Assembly: GCA_963976055.1 (NCBI GenBank)
Contig: CAXBJB010000005.1
Coordinates: forward strand, 124,001-188,000
From: UBA1479 sp963976055
GTDB lineage: Bacteria; Pseudomonadota; Alphaproteobacteria; Rhodospirillales; Casp-alpha2
DNA length: 64,000 bases
Direction: 5' to 3'
Below are positions 17,080-25,768 of this stretch, in pieces; position 1 is the first letter of the stretch, and each line of letters starts with the position of its first letter. The position numbers and the translations under genes were made by a program. The notes below the pieces were generated by a model. That model was not told where the DNA came from, searched no databases, and was given only the letters and a program-made list of their open reading frames with translations.

Positions 17080-18996
17080 AGCCTGGGCCGCCACCGGCCC
17101 GGCGATCGCCTGCGGCTGCGTGCGGTGGGCGAGGGTGTCCAGCAACGCCCGCAGATAATCGGATTGGGCCGCCAACTGGTCGGTCGCCAGGCGCGCCTCG
17201 TCGGATGCCGAGGCGGCCAGACGCTGCGCCGTGTCGGTGACGTGTTCAACCTCACGCGTGCAGGCGCCCAGCGCCCGCTCGGCACGGTCGACGGCATCGC
17301 GGATGGCGGCCAGACGGGCCCGAGATTCCGGATCCTTCAGACTGGCCTGACGCACGGCGCCGCCGTTCAGGGCGACGGTCTTGTCGCCGTCGGCGGACGT
17401 CTCAGACCCACCCGGGGTATTCGGGCGGCCGAACAGGAACTGGTTGAATTCCTCGCGCACGGCGACGACATGGCCGCCCAGGCCGTCCAATTGTTCGCGC
17501 GCGGCGGCGATGTTGCGGATCAGGGTATCGGTCAGTTCGACGTCGATAATCGCCGCCGATGCCTGGCGGCTGACCTGCGACAGATGGTCGGAGACCTTGC
17601 CCAGCGCCGCCTCGCCGCCCGCCGCCGCGGCCTGGACCTGGGATTGCGCCAGGGCCTGGGCCCGGGCGAGCGCCGGCACCGGGACCTGATTGGCCTGATC
17701 CTCTTCGAATTCGGCCAGCAGGTTTTCCATTTCGTCCATTTCGCGGCGGTAGTCGGCGAGCGTGCGGCGCAGGACCTCGGCGTCGTCGGACGCGGCCTGG
17801 GCACGGCGCGCTTCGGCCTCCATGGTCTCGACCGCCTGCAGGGTCTTGGCCTGGGCATGGTCCAGGTCCTGGCGCAGGTGTTCGGCGTCGGCCATGGCCG
17901 CCATCCAGTCGTCGAAGGCGCGGGCAAGTTGACCGACGGCGTCGCGGTTGCCACGGCCCGGAATCATGACCGTGCGGTCGCCCCGGGCCAATCGGTCGGC
18001 GGCCTCGGCCAGGGCCTGAACCGGGCGGGTGATGGTGCGCATCACGATGAGCCCAAGGGTCACCACCCAAAAGATGATCGCGGCCCCGCCGCCGACCAGG
18101 GATGCGGCGGCGAACTTGCGCGCCTCGGTCAGGGCGTCCCAGCGTTCGCCGGTCAATTCGCCGGCGACGCTGGTCAGCGCCGCCAGGGAGGGCGCCATGT
18201 AGGTCAGAATGTCGTCGAACCGCTGAGCATCCTCGTTGACGCGCACCCGTGCCGTGATCAGAGCCATCATGGCGTCCTGGTGACGGGACAGCAGATCGGC
18301 GATCGCCGCGCGGTCGCCGCGCGGCAAATCCGCCTCTTCGATCCGCGCCGCCAGTTGCTTGTAGGCGTCCTGCAGGTCGACCAGATGCACCGGGTCGCCG
18401 GTCAGGACCATTTCGCTGCCCAACTGGTTGACCCGCGACAGAAGCTCCGGCAGGCCGCGCCGGCCCGAGGCGGCCAACCGGGGCGCCAGAGCCTGATCGG
18501 CGTCGCGCAGGGCGCCGCCCGCCGCCGCCGGATTGCCGGACAGGGCGCCGGCAAGCTCCGACAGATGCTGGTCGTACTGCACCAGGCCGTCCTTCAGGGT
18601 TGCGATGGGCCGTGCAAGGTCGCCGGCGTCCGCATAGGCGCCAAGGGCGTCAAGGGTGCGCGACTGTTCATCCAGAAGGCCGCGCATGTCCCGCGCCGCC
18701 GCCGCGTCGCGGGTCAGGATATAGCGTTTCTCGTCGGTCTGCAGGGCGGCCTGTCCGCGGGCGATGGCGGTGACCAGCGTGCTCAGATTTTGCGCCCGCT
18801 CAAGCCCCAGATGGGCGGCGGACACGCGGTCGTTCACATGCACGATCAGGCCCGCATAGACCATGACCGCCAACAGGCCCACGACCACGAACATCCCCGT
18901 GCGCGTGGACAATCGGGTTCCGCCCAGGAACGTGCGGCTGGCGTAGGTCGGGCGGCGAAGCGCCAGGTAGGTGTGATCGTAGTCGCGGTCTGCCAC
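17050..18996 (-). CDS. HAMP-domain membrane protein, chemoreceptor-like but lacking the MCP signature
   Basis: 648 aa. A 32-residue cytoplasmic N-terminus precedes TM1 (about 33-53); a helical periplasmic domain (about 55-295) ends in TM2 (about 297-320), and HAMP follows (about 320-372, VMRTITRPVQALAEAADRLARGD). The cytoplasmic part is long coiled coil. The methyl-accepting hairpin tip (EQTNLLALNAAIEAARAGE) is absent, as are kinase, GGDEF and EAL motifs. It could be a degenerate receptor or a scaffold. No neighbour suggests a partner. Confidence 0.8.
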   Translation of the reverse strand: MADRDYDHTYLALRRPTYASRTFLGGTRLSTRTGMFVVVGLLAVMVYAGLIVHVNDRVSAAHLGLERAQNLSTLVTAIARGQAALQTDEKRYILTRDAAAARDMRGLLDEQSRTLDALGAYADAGDLARPIATLKDGLVQYDQHLSELAGALSGNPAAAGGALRDADQALAPRLAASGRRGLPELLSRVNQLGSEMVLTGDPVHLVDLQDAYKQLAARIEEADLPRGDRAAIADLLSRHQDAMMALITARVRVNEDAQRFDDILTYMAPSLAALTSVAGELTGERWDALTEARKFAAASLVGGGAAIIFWVVTLGLIVMRTITRPVQALAEAADRLARGDRTVMIPGRGNRDAVGQLARAFDDWMAAMADAEHLRQDLDHAQAKTLQAVETMEAEARRAQAASDDAEVLRRTLADYRREMDEMENLLAEFEEDQANQVPVPALARAQALAQSQVQAAAAGGEAALGKVSDHLSQVSRQASAAIIDVELTDTLIRNIAAAREQLDGLGGHVVAVREEFNQFLFGRPNTPGGSETSADGDKTVALNGGAVRQASLKDPESRARLAAIRDAVDRAERALGACTREVEHVTDTAQRLAASASDEARLATDQLAAQSDYLRALLDTLAHRTQPQAIAGPVAAQASGSKDRDAG

Positions 18997-19202
18997 GGGT
19001 GCCTTCAGTCTGCTCTTTCACATGCCGAGATGTGCGCCCTTTCGCGGACGTCATCCAGTACATGTGGATTTTCGCAATTAGGTCCGAATATTTCCTTAAA
19101 ATACAACGAGCCGGGCCCTTTGGAACCAGTCCATAAGACATATTGAATTCCCCGCCTGATGTGCCATGATTTAAGACCGATTCGCAAAGGGAAACTGCCA
19201 TC

Positions 19203-19406
19203 ATGGTCGGATCCGTCGGGCCCCTGGGTGCCGTCGCCAATGTTCTGGGTTTGAAACGCTCGCTGAAGCAGGATCAGCTGGCGGCTGACCTGTTGCAGGA
19301 TGCGCAGAACAACCTGAAGGAATTCAACGCCCAGAACGGCACCGTTCCCGAACTTGACCCCAATACCCCCGTGCGGCGCGGCCAGATCATCGACGTCATC
19401 GCCTGA
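19203..19406 (+). CDS. Small conserved-looking protein, possibly YjfB-like
   Basis: 67 aa: short hydrophobic start (VGPLGAVANVLGL), an amphipathic helix (KQDQLAADLLQDAQNN) and the end RRGQIIDVIA. Codon third positions are strongly G/C, as in true genes here, and AAAGGGA precedes the ATG. The helix-then-GQxIDV layout faintly resembles the YjfB putative motility family, too weak to name. A TTGAAT / CATGAT promoter-like pair with 16-base spacing lies at about 19144-19171. Confidence 0.6.
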   Translation: MVGSVGPLGAVANVLGLKRSLKQDQLAADLLQDAQNNLKEFNAQNGTVPELDPNTPVRRGQIIDVIA

Positions 19407-19471
19407 TCTCGGCAAAGCGGCGTTTCCAGCCCCTTTGCCGCCCGGGCCGACATTCGGCTACAGTCCCCTCC

Positions 19472-20008
19472 ATGAGTGACGATACGAGCAAACCCGGCCC
19501 CAGCGTATGGACCGTGCCCGAGGGTGACGAGCGCGAGCGCCTGACCTGCCTGGACTGCGGGTTCATCCATTACGACAACCCCAAGGTCATCGCCGGCGTG
19601 GTCGCAACCTGGGACGGGCACTATCTGATGTGCCGGCGGGCCATCGAACCCCGCGCCGGGTTCTGGACCGTGCCGGCGGGGTTTCTCGAACTCAATGAAA
19701 CCACCGCCGACGGCGCGAAGCGCGAAGCCTGGGAAGAGGCCCGCGTCGATATCGAGATCACCGGCCTGATCGGCGTTTACGAAATCCCCCGGATCTCGCA
19801 GATCTACGTCATTCACGCCGGGCGCATGACCACGGGCGACCACGCCCCCGGCCCGGAAAGCACCGATACCCACCTGCTTGCCTGGGACGACATTCCATGG
19901 GACGACCTGGCCTTTCCCTCCATCCGCTGGGCCCTGGAACGCCACAAGGACGGCCTGCCGCCAGACATCGCCCAGGCCCCACCCCGGCCCGCCGCCGGCC
20001 CCCGCTGA
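19472..20008 (+). CDS. Nudix hydrolase with N-terminal zinc-ribbon-like segment
   Basis: 178 aa. The Nudix box begins at G70 (GFLELNETTADGAKREAWEE) and keeps E76, R84, E85, E88 and E89; the usual Gly at position 91 is Arg. The N-terminal segment CLDCGFIHYDNPK (C26, C29) matches the Nudix N-terminal ribbon found in ADP-ribose or NADH pyrophosphatase relatives, although only one CXXC pair is visible. It hydrolyses some nucleoside diphosphate derivative; substrate uncertain. Probably monocistronic. Confidence 0.85.
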   Translation: MSDDTSKPGPSVWTVPEGDERERLTCLDCGFIHYDNPKVIAGVVATWDGHYLMCRRAIEPRAGFWTVPAGFLELNETTADGAKREAWEEARVDIEITGLIGVYEIPRISQIYVIHAGRMTTGDHAPGPESTDTHLLAWDDIPWDDLAFPSIRWALERHKDGLPPDIAQAPPRPAAGPR

Positions 20009-20083
20009 CCGTCTTCTTTCCAACTGGGCAAAATTTACCGGGCTTTGAGACTCCGTTAACTTTTGCCCGGCTATCCTCGGCGC

Positions 20084-20326
20084 ATGGACAGCGTCAACAC
20101 CCCAACCGGCGGATCAACCGCCCTTCCCGCGAAGCCCGCCGGTCAGTCAGCGGTGACCTACGAGTCGGAGTCCGTGCGCGAAGTCCAAGCTCGGGCCAGC
20201 CATATCCGCCAGGGCGAAACGGCGGTCGAGCGGCGCGGCATGCGGCGCCTGAACGAGGTCATGGCCGCGGGCAAGGATCTGCGCCGCGACGTGCCGCGCG
20301 GGTTCTACCTGAACATCACGGTTTGA
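20084..20326 (+). CDS. Small hypothetical protein
   Basis: 80 aa, no recognised domain. The ATG at 20084 is preferred over an upstream TTG. A Pro/Gly/Thr-rich N-terminus is followed by a charged helical region (REVQARASHIRQGETAVE) and the end DVPRGFYLNITV. Codon use is genome-like, so it is probably real. The Arg-Gly plus short beta-like ending resembles that of the 67-aa protein at 19203. Confidence 0.55.
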   Translation: MDSVNTPTGGSTALPAKPAGQSAVTYESESVREVQARASHIRQGETAVERRGMRRLNEVMAAGKDLRRDVPRGFYLNITV

Positions 20327-20402
20327 CGACCCGGCGCCCACAAATTCTCTGCGGGCTTGATCCCGGCGCGATCCGTTCATAGCTTCACCCAAGACATCCA
20401 AA

Positions 20403-20864
20403 ATGCCCCGAAACCCGACACAGGACCCCCGGCCGGTGTTCAGAACTGCCCTGATTTCCCTGTCGATGTGCTGTGCATTGGCGGCCGGCGCCGGCCATGC
20501 CGCCGATCTGACCGTGACGGTAACGGGGTTGCGGTCCGACGACGGCGACGTGCATGTGGCGGTTTATGATCGGCCGGAGACGTTCCCTAAAAGCGATGGC
20601 ATGCTGTCAGAAGGGGTGCTTCCGCCCGTGGGACGCCGTGCAACCTGGGTATTCAAGGACCTGAAGCCTGGACGCTACGCCATCGCGGCGTTCCATGACG
20701 CCAACGGCAACCATTCCTTCGACCAGGGCCTGTTCGGAATTCCGCTGGAGGATTTCGGCTTTTCCATGGACGCAAAGGTGTTCCTGAGCGCACCGGACTT
20801 CGAAGACGCGGCCTTCCCGCTCGACGAGGAAGGCCGCACCATCACGATCGATCTTGGGAATTAA
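20403..20864 (+). CDS. DUF2141 domain secreted protein
   Basis: 153 aa with a signal peptide (about residues 14-33, ending GHAAD). The mature part LTVTVTGLRSDDGDVHVAVY, followed by AAFHDANGNHSFDQGLFGIP and EDFGFSMDA, is the DUF2141 pattern, a small periplasmic beta-sandwich of unknown function. Convergent with the lipoprotein gene at 20898. Confidence 0.85.
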   Translation: MPRNPTQDPRPVFRTALISLSMCCALAAGAGHAADLTVTVTGLRSDDGDVHVAVYDRPETFPKSDGMLSEGVLPPVGRRATWVFKDLKPGRYAIAAFHDANGNHSFDQGLFGIPLEDFGFSMDAKVFLSAPDFEDAAFPLDEEGRTITIDLGN

Positions 20865-20897
20865 AGCGAAGAGAAGACGCCGTCAGCGTCGCTCCCT

Positions 20898-21713
20898 TCA
20901 ATTCCGGTCGCCAGTGCCGTTGCCCAAGCGGTCGGAATAGATGCGCACGATGTCGAGCGGGAATACTTCCGTGCCCGCGGACCCTTGGGGCTCACCGCGC
21001 TTCACCGCTTCGGTCAGTTGCGGATTGTTGGTCAATTGCTGGAACTGGCGTTCGGCAAGGACCGCGGGGGCGCGCTTGGTCAGGCCTGCGACATCCACAT
21101 GGTCGACGGTCGCGACCATGTCCTCTTTCGACAATTTGGTGCCCTGCGGCGCGCAGTAATACCCGAACAGGTGGTTGTCGTAACGACCGCGATAGTCGTG
21201 GGGGTCGCTGTTGAATTCGGCATGGAAGCCGAAGCAGCTTTGCCCCGTGTCCTTGCGCTCGAACGGCAGCAGATAATAAGGCAGTTTGCCCTTGTAGGCG
21301 AAGCTTTCGGCACCGTAGGCGAACTTACCGCCCTTCGCCAAGTTCCAAAGCTCCAGCGTGTCCCGGGTGGTCTTGTCGAATTCCAGGACATGCTTGTCGC
21401 CGCCTTGCGCGCCATAGCCGTAGGACGAGGCCTCGACGGAGATGATTTCCGCCTGGGCGCCGCCGGGGCCGCGGAACAGAGCATATTCCTCTTCCTGATA
21501 GTTGTCCTTGTACTCGGCGCGGAGGGCACTTTTCGGTGCCAGACCCGGCACGTCGAACGACAGCAACTCGCTGCCGGGCGGCACGGGGGCGACGGCGGGG
21601 GAAACGTTCCAGGTTGCGTTCATGGTGCAGCCGGAAATCAGCAAGGCCGCGCCGGCGGCGGCGGCAGCCTTGGAAATAAACGTTGTCGGCGATTTCGAAT
21701 GGGAGAACTTCAT
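20898..21713 (-). CDS. Putative lipoprotein of unknown function
   Basis: 271 aa. A lipoprotein signal with lipobox LISGC at residues 26-30 predicts membrane anchoring at the lipidated Cys. The mature protein has Tyr-rich stretches (SSYGYGAQGGDKHVLEF) and no catalytic motif that I recognise. The leader upstream is free of other genes for about 190 bases. Confidence 0.7.
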   Translation of the reverse strand: MKFSHSKSPTTFISKAAAAAGAALLISGCTMNATWNVSPAVAPVPPGSELLSFDVPGLAPKSALRAEYKDNYQEEEYALFRGPGGAQAEIISVEASSYGYGAQGGDKHVLEFDKTTRDTLELWNLAKGGKFAYGAESFAYKGKLPYYLLPFERKDTGQSCFGFHAEFNSDPHDYRGRYDNHLFGYYCAPQGTKLSKEDMVATVDHVDVAGLTKRAPAVLAERQFQQLTNNPQLTEAVKRGEPQGSAGTEVFPLDIVRIYSDRLGNGTGDRN

Positions 21714-21901
21714 CTGCGTACACTCCAGTGAATGACGAACAGATCCGGAAACCGCCCCTTCCCGGACATACAGTTAATCTTGCACCCATAAACTGGGCCG
21801 GGAAATGCGCTAAATCAAGCGTCAGCCCCTGAAATAGGGCCGCCTGATACCAAACGCTTATGGCGCGCGGCCCGCGTGCCATAAACGCTTACCGCAATCC
21901 C

Positions 21902-22471
21902 TCAAAACCCCCGCCCACGTTCCGCCAGAAAGGCCGCCTCCGCCTCGGTCGACGGGCGGCCGAGCACACCGTTGCGGTGGGGGAAGCGGCCGAATTCGCG
22001 GATAACGGCATGGTGCTTGAGAGCCGAGTCGACGCAGGCATCGTTGGGAATGGTGGCAAACAGCAGGACCGAGCGTTCCTGGGCCGCCAGATCCTCGGCA
22101 TGCATGAACGGCATGTAGAGGAACATGCGCTCTGCCCAATCGAGCCCCCGGTCGTGGCGCGCCATCAGCGCCTTGCGCGCATGGGCCAGGGCCTGGGCGT
22201 CGGTAGCATAGGCTTCCGGTCCGTCGCGGAACAGGTTGCGCGGCACCTGGTCGAGCAGAATGACCAAGGCCAGGCTGCCCAAGGGTTTGCGCGCCAGGCT
22301 GTCGTAATGGCCCTTGGCCGCCCAATGGTAATGGTCCTCGAAACGGGCCCGGATATCGGCGTCGAATGCGGTGTCGGCCTTGAACCATGCGTCGCGGAAC
22401 ACGGGCTCGCCCGTGTCGTCCCGCACGAACCAGAAGTCCAGAACCTCGTCGATCACCGCCGCCCGTGACAT
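21902..22471 (-). CDS. DUF924 family protein
   Basis: 189 aa. EVLDFWFVRDDTGEPVFRD at the N-terminus, LALVILLDQVPRNLFRDGPEA in the middle and FGRFPHRNGVLGRPSTEAEA near the end are the conserved DUF924 segments (TPR-like all-helical fold, function unknown). AGGAGGACCGC stands directly before the ATG. Divergent from ynbE. Confidence 0.9.
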   Translation of the reverse strand: MSRAAVIDEVLDFWFVRDDTGEPVFRDAWFKADTAFDADIRARFEDHYHWAAKGHYDSLARKPLGSLALVILLDQVPRNLFRDGPEAYATDAQALAHARKALMARHDRGLDWAERMFLYMPFMHAEDLAAQERSVLLFATIPNDACVDSALKHHAVIREFGRFPHRNGVLGRPSTEAEAAFLAERGRGF

Positions 22472-22554
22472 GCGGTCCTCCTCTGCCCCGATCCTTTAAA
22501 CGATCATAACAGGCCCACGAACCCTTGTTATGCCCCCCTCTTTAGCGATAGCGT

Positions 22555-22586
22555 ACACGCCCTGCCGTGCAAGCGGCGTGTTTTTT
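22555..22586 (+). terminator. Terminator-like hairpin in the ynbE leader
   Basis: ACACGCC (22555-22561) pairs with GGCGTGT (22575-22581) across a 13-base loop, followed immediately by a run of T ending at 22586. No plus-strand gene ends just upstream, so it may be an attenuator or the end of a short transcript. A possible -35 (TTGTTA) lies at about 22525. Confidence 0.4.
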
Positions 22587-22621
22587 CCGGCGCGTGACAT
22601 GGAACGGAAGGAGTCCCCCGC

Positions 22622-22846
22622 ATGACAGTCCGCTTCCGCAGGCCCTTGGGCCTTGGCGCCCTGCTTCGCGGGACCGTGTGCGGCGCGGCCCTGAGCCTGA
22701 CCGCCGCATGCCAACCGACCGTGCAGGTGGCCGCCCCGGAAAAACCCATCGTCATCAATCTGAACGTGAAGATCGAACACGAGGTCCGGGTGAAATTGGA
22801 AAAAGACGTGGACGACCTTCTCAAGAAAAACAGCGGTTTGTTCTGA
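22622..22846 (+). CDS. ynbE: YnbE-family lipoprotein
   Basis: 74 aa. A lipoprotein signal ends at LTAAC, and the conserved core VINLNVKIEHEVRVKLEKDVDDLLKK identifies YnbE. In E. coli YnbE works with the AsmA-like YdbH and the periplasmic YdbL as an envelope-spanning lipid-transport bridge. GGAAGGAG precedes the ATG, and the stop overlaps the ydbL start. No YdbH gene is beside it. Confidence 0.85.
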   Translation: MTVRFRRPLGLGALLRGTVCGAALSLTAACQPTVQVAAPEKPIVINLNVKIEHEVRVKLEKDVDDLLKKNSGLF

Positions 22847-23181
22847 TGAAACGCATGATGAAATCGATCGCCCTGGCGGCGGTGCTGGTTGTGGCCCTGG
22901 CCGTCAATGCCTTCGCCATGGACCTGGGTACGGCCAAGGGCCAGGGATTGGTCGGCGAACGCCCGGACGGCTACCTGGGCGCCGTCGCCGCCGGCCGCGC
23001 CGACGTGCAGGCCCTGGTCAACGACATCAATGCGCAGCGCCGCGCCCAATACCAGGCGCTCGCGCAACGGAACGGCACCTCGCTGGCTGCGGTCGAACAA
23101 GTGGTCGGCCAAAAGCTTATTTCCCGCGCAGGCCCCGGCGAATACGTGATGACGCCCGGCGGCCAATGGGTCCGCAAGTAG
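22846..23181 (+). CDS. ydbL: YdbL family (DUF1318) periplasmic protein
   Basis: 111 aa. A signal peptide (KSIALAAVLVVALAVNAFA) precedes a mature region with LGTAKGQGLVGERPDGYLG and VNDINAQRRAQYQALAQRNG, typical of YdbL. The TGATG overlap with ynbE implies coupled translation. It probably modulates the YdbH-YnbE bridge, but YdbH must be encoded elsewhere. Confidence 0.87.
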   Translation: MKRMMKSIALAAVLVVALAVNAFAMDLGTAKGQGLVGERPDGYLGAVAAGRADVQALVNDINAQRRAQYQALAQRNGTSLAAVEQVVGQKLISRAGPGEYVMTPGGQWVRK

Positions 23182-23185
23182 CCCC

Positions 23186-23407
23186 ATGACCCCAGCCGAT
23201 ACCGACACCGGCGACATGGCGGCCCTGCTCGACTGGCTTGATCAGTTCCAGGGTTTCCGGCCCGAAGACGTCAACCTAGCCGATCCGGCAGGAGCGTCCC
23301 GCAACGCCGCCAAGGCCGGACGCGACGCCGCCCGGGACCTGCCCTTCGACGCCGACCCGACGGGATTTACCCGCCTGCTCGAAACCCTTGCCCGCAAAGA
23401 CGCCTGA
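23186..23407 (+). CDS. Small protein upstream of amidase, possibly AtzG/GatC-like
   Basis: 73 aa, acidic, two likely helices and the ending LPFDADPTGFTRLLETLARKDA. Short proteins with a Leu-Pro, Asp/Glu-Pro, Phe ending directly before an amidase gene occur as GatC/AtzG-type stabilising subunits; similarity here is positional and weak. The amidase start follows five bases after its stop, suggesting coupling. Confidence 0.5.
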   Translation: MTPADTDTGDMAALLDWLDQFQGFRPEDVNLADPAGASRNAAKAGRDAARDLPFDADPTGFTRLLETLARKDA

Positions 23408-23411
23408 TCCC

Positions 23412-24839
23412 GTGACCACACCCGCCGCCGATCCCGCCTTCATGACCTTGGCCGAGGCCGCCGCCGCGATTGCCGCCGGTGACGTCTCGTCCCGCGAACT
23501 GACCGAGGCCTGCCTCGCCCGCATGGCCGCCCTGAACCCCAAGGTCAACGCCCTCGCCGGGCTGGACGAAACGGACGCCCTGACCCAGGCTGACGCCGCT
23601 GATCAGGCCCGCGCAAAAGGCGGGAATCTGGGCGCGCTTCACGGCGTGCCGCTGGCCCATAAAGACATGTATTACCGCCCGGGCCGAGTTTCCGCCTGCG
23701 GCTCCGCCATCCGCAAGGATTTCCGCCCCGACCATACGGCGACGGCGCTGGAACGGCTCGACGCTGCAGGTGCCCTCGACATAGCGCGGCTCAACATGGT
23801 CGAATTCGCCTTTGGGGTCACCGGCCATAACGACGTCGCCGGCACGCCCCGCAATCCCTGGAACACGGACCATATGACGGGGGGCTCGTCCTCCGGCTCC
23901 GGCGTCGCCGTGGCGTCGCGCATGTGTTTCGGCGCGCTGGGCTCGGACACGGGCGGCTCGATCCGGCTGCCCGCCGCCTGTTGCGGGCTGGTCGGCATGA
24001 AGCCGACCTACGGCCGGGTCAGCCGCCATGGCGCCATGCCGCTGGCCCATTCGCTGGACACCGTCGGACCCCTGACCCGCACCGTGCGCGACAACGCCCT
24101 GATGATGCAGGCCATCGCCGGGATCGATCCCAACGATCCGGTGACGGCGCAAATGCCCGCCGGCGACTACCTGGGCGGGTTGGACCAGGACGTGCGGGGG
24201 CTCAAGGTCGGCCTGCCGGAAAGCTTCTTCTACGACGGCGTCGCCCCCGAGGTGCGGGCCCTGGTCGCGGCCAGCCTGAAGGTGTTCGAAGACCGGGGCT
24301 GCGAGATCGTGCCCGTGAAGATCCCGGACGCCGTTGCCGTCATGAACCGCCTGACCAACCTGATCACGGCGACCGAAGGCGCCGCCGTGCATGCCCGCTG
24401 GATGCAGGACCGGGCGGCGGATTACGGCCCGCAGACCCGGGCACGGCTGGCCATCGGCCTGTTCACGCCGGCGAGTATCTATCTCCGCGTGCTGACGCTG
24501 CGCAAACAATTGGTCCGCGAATTCTGCGATCAGGTGTTCGGCGCCGTCGATGTGCTGCACACCCCCCTGATGGTCATGCCCGTGCCGACCCTGGCCGACA
24601 GCAACATGTCCGCCAACCCGGGCTTCGCCGATTACCTTTTGAAGATCGGGCAGAACACGCGGCCGGGAAATTTCCTGGGCTTGCCCGGACTCAACGTGCC
24701 CTGCGGCTTCACGCCGGACGGCCTGCCCTGTTCGTTCCAGTTGATGGGACGACCCTATGACGAAGGCCTGCTGTATCGCCTGGGCCATGCCTATCAGCAG
24801 GCCACGGACTGGCACGAACGGGCGCCGGCGCTGGATTAA
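23412..24839 (+). CDS. Amidase signature family enzyme
   Basis: 475 aa hydrolase or amidotransferase-like enzyme. The Ser-cisSer-Lys triad is present: K84 in LAHKDMYY, cis-Ser S159 in GGSSSGSG and nucleophile S183 in DTGGSIR. The GTG at 23412, just after the upstream stop, is chosen; an ATG at 23442 is an alternative. No gatB is near, so a free-standing amidase (carbamate, amide or indoleacetamide-type substrate) is more likely than glutamyl-tRNA amidotransferase. Its stop overlaps that of convergent ftsY. Confidence 0.88.
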   Translation: MTTPAADPAFMTLAEAAAAIAAGDVSSRELTEACLARMAALNPKVNALAGLDETDALTQADAADQARAKGGNLGALHGVPLAHKDMYYRPGRVSACGSAIRKDFRPDHTATALERLDAAGALDIARLNMVEFAFGVTGHNDVAGTPRNPWNTDHMTGGSSSGSGVAVASRMCFGALGSDTGGSIRLPAACCGLVGMKPTYGRVSRHGAMPLAHSLDTVGPLTRTVRDNALMMQAIAGIDPNDPVTAQMPAGDYLGGLDQDVRGLKVGLPESFFYDGVAPEVRALVAASLKVFEDRGCEIVPVKIPDAVAVMNRLTNLITATEGAAVHARWMQDRAADYGPQTRARLAIGLFTPASIYLRVLTLRKQLVREFCDQVFGAVDVLHTPLMVMPVPTLADSNMSANPGFADYLLKIGQNTRPGNFLGLPGLNVPCGFTPDGLPCSFQLMGRPYDEGLLYRLGHAYQQATDWHERAPALD

Positions 24840-25768
24840 TCGGAAAGCCCCATGAGCGAGCGGGCGAAGGAGCGTGCCTCAAAGGGTTTCAGGTCGTCAA
24901 TGCCCTCGCCCACGCCCACGGCATGAACCGGCAGGCCGAATTTTTCCGCCAACGCCACGACCACGCCGCCCTTGGCCGAACCATCCAGTTTGGTCATCAC
25001 CAGGCCCGTCACCGCGACCGCCTCCTTGAACGCCTCGACCTGGGCATGGGCATTCTGGCCGATGGTCGCGTCCATCACCAGCAGACAGGCATGGGGGGCG
25101 GTTTCGTCCTGTTTCTTGATGACGCGGACGACCTTTTCCAATTCCGCCATCAGGTCCTTCTTATTCTGCAACCGTCCGGCGGTGTCGATGATGACGATAT
25201 CCTGGCCGTTCTCCCGCGCGTCCTTGACGGCATCGAACGCCAGACCCGCCGGGTCCGCCCCCTGGGCGCGGGCGACCACGGGACAGCCCGTGCGTTCCCC
25301 CCAGACCTGAAGCTGTTCGATGGCGGCGGCGCGGAAGGTGTCGCCGGCGGCCAGCAGCACCGATTTGCCCTGGGCCTTGAACTGGGCCGCCAGCTTGCCG
25401 ATCGTCGTCGTCTTGCCCGATCCGTTGACGCCACAGACCAGAAGCACGAAGGGTTTTGCTCCGCCATCGACGGAAAGCGGTTGGGCGACGGGGGCCAGCA
25501 GGGCCGCGATCTCGTCGGCCAGGGCTTCGCGCACCTCACCGTCGGTCACTTCCTTGTCGAACCGCCCCTTGGCCAGCGCCGTAGTCAGGCGGCCCGCCGT
25601 GGCCACGCCCAGATCGCCGCGGATAAGAATATCCTCCAGCTCGTCGAGGGCGGCCTGATCCAGCTTGCGCTTGATGAAGACGTCGGAGATGGCACCGCCG
25701 ACCCGGTCGGCGGATTTCGACAGGCCCGACCGCAGGCGGGCGAGCCAGCCCTGGGTTTCCTCCGCCAT
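24836..25768 (-). CDS. ftsY: Signal recognition particle receptor FtsY
   Basis: GTPase that docks ribosome-SRP complexes at the membrane. 310 aa with NG domain only: N helices at about 15-95, G1 GVNGSGKTT (113-121), DTFRAA (143-148), DTAGRL (195-200) and TKLDG (259-263). The long acidic N-terminal A domain of E. coli FtsY is absent. Its start overlaps the mtaB stop by one base, giving the operon dapF-mtaB-ftsY. Confidence 0.96.
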   Translation of the reverse strand: MAEETQGWLARLRSGLSKSADRVGGAISDVFIKRKLDQAALDELEDILIRGDLGVATAGRLTTALAKGRFDKEVTDGEVREALADEIAALLAPVAQPLSVDGGAKPFVLLVCGVNGSGKTTTIGKLAAQFKAQGKSVLLAAGDTFRAAAIEQLQVWGERTGCPVVARAQGADPAGLAFDAVKDARENGQDIVIIDTAGRLQNKKDLMAELEKVVRVIKKQDETAPHACLLVMDATIGQNAHAQVEAFKEAVAVTGLVMTKLDGSAKGGVVVALAEKFGLPVHAVGVGEGIDDLKPFEARSFARSLMGLSD

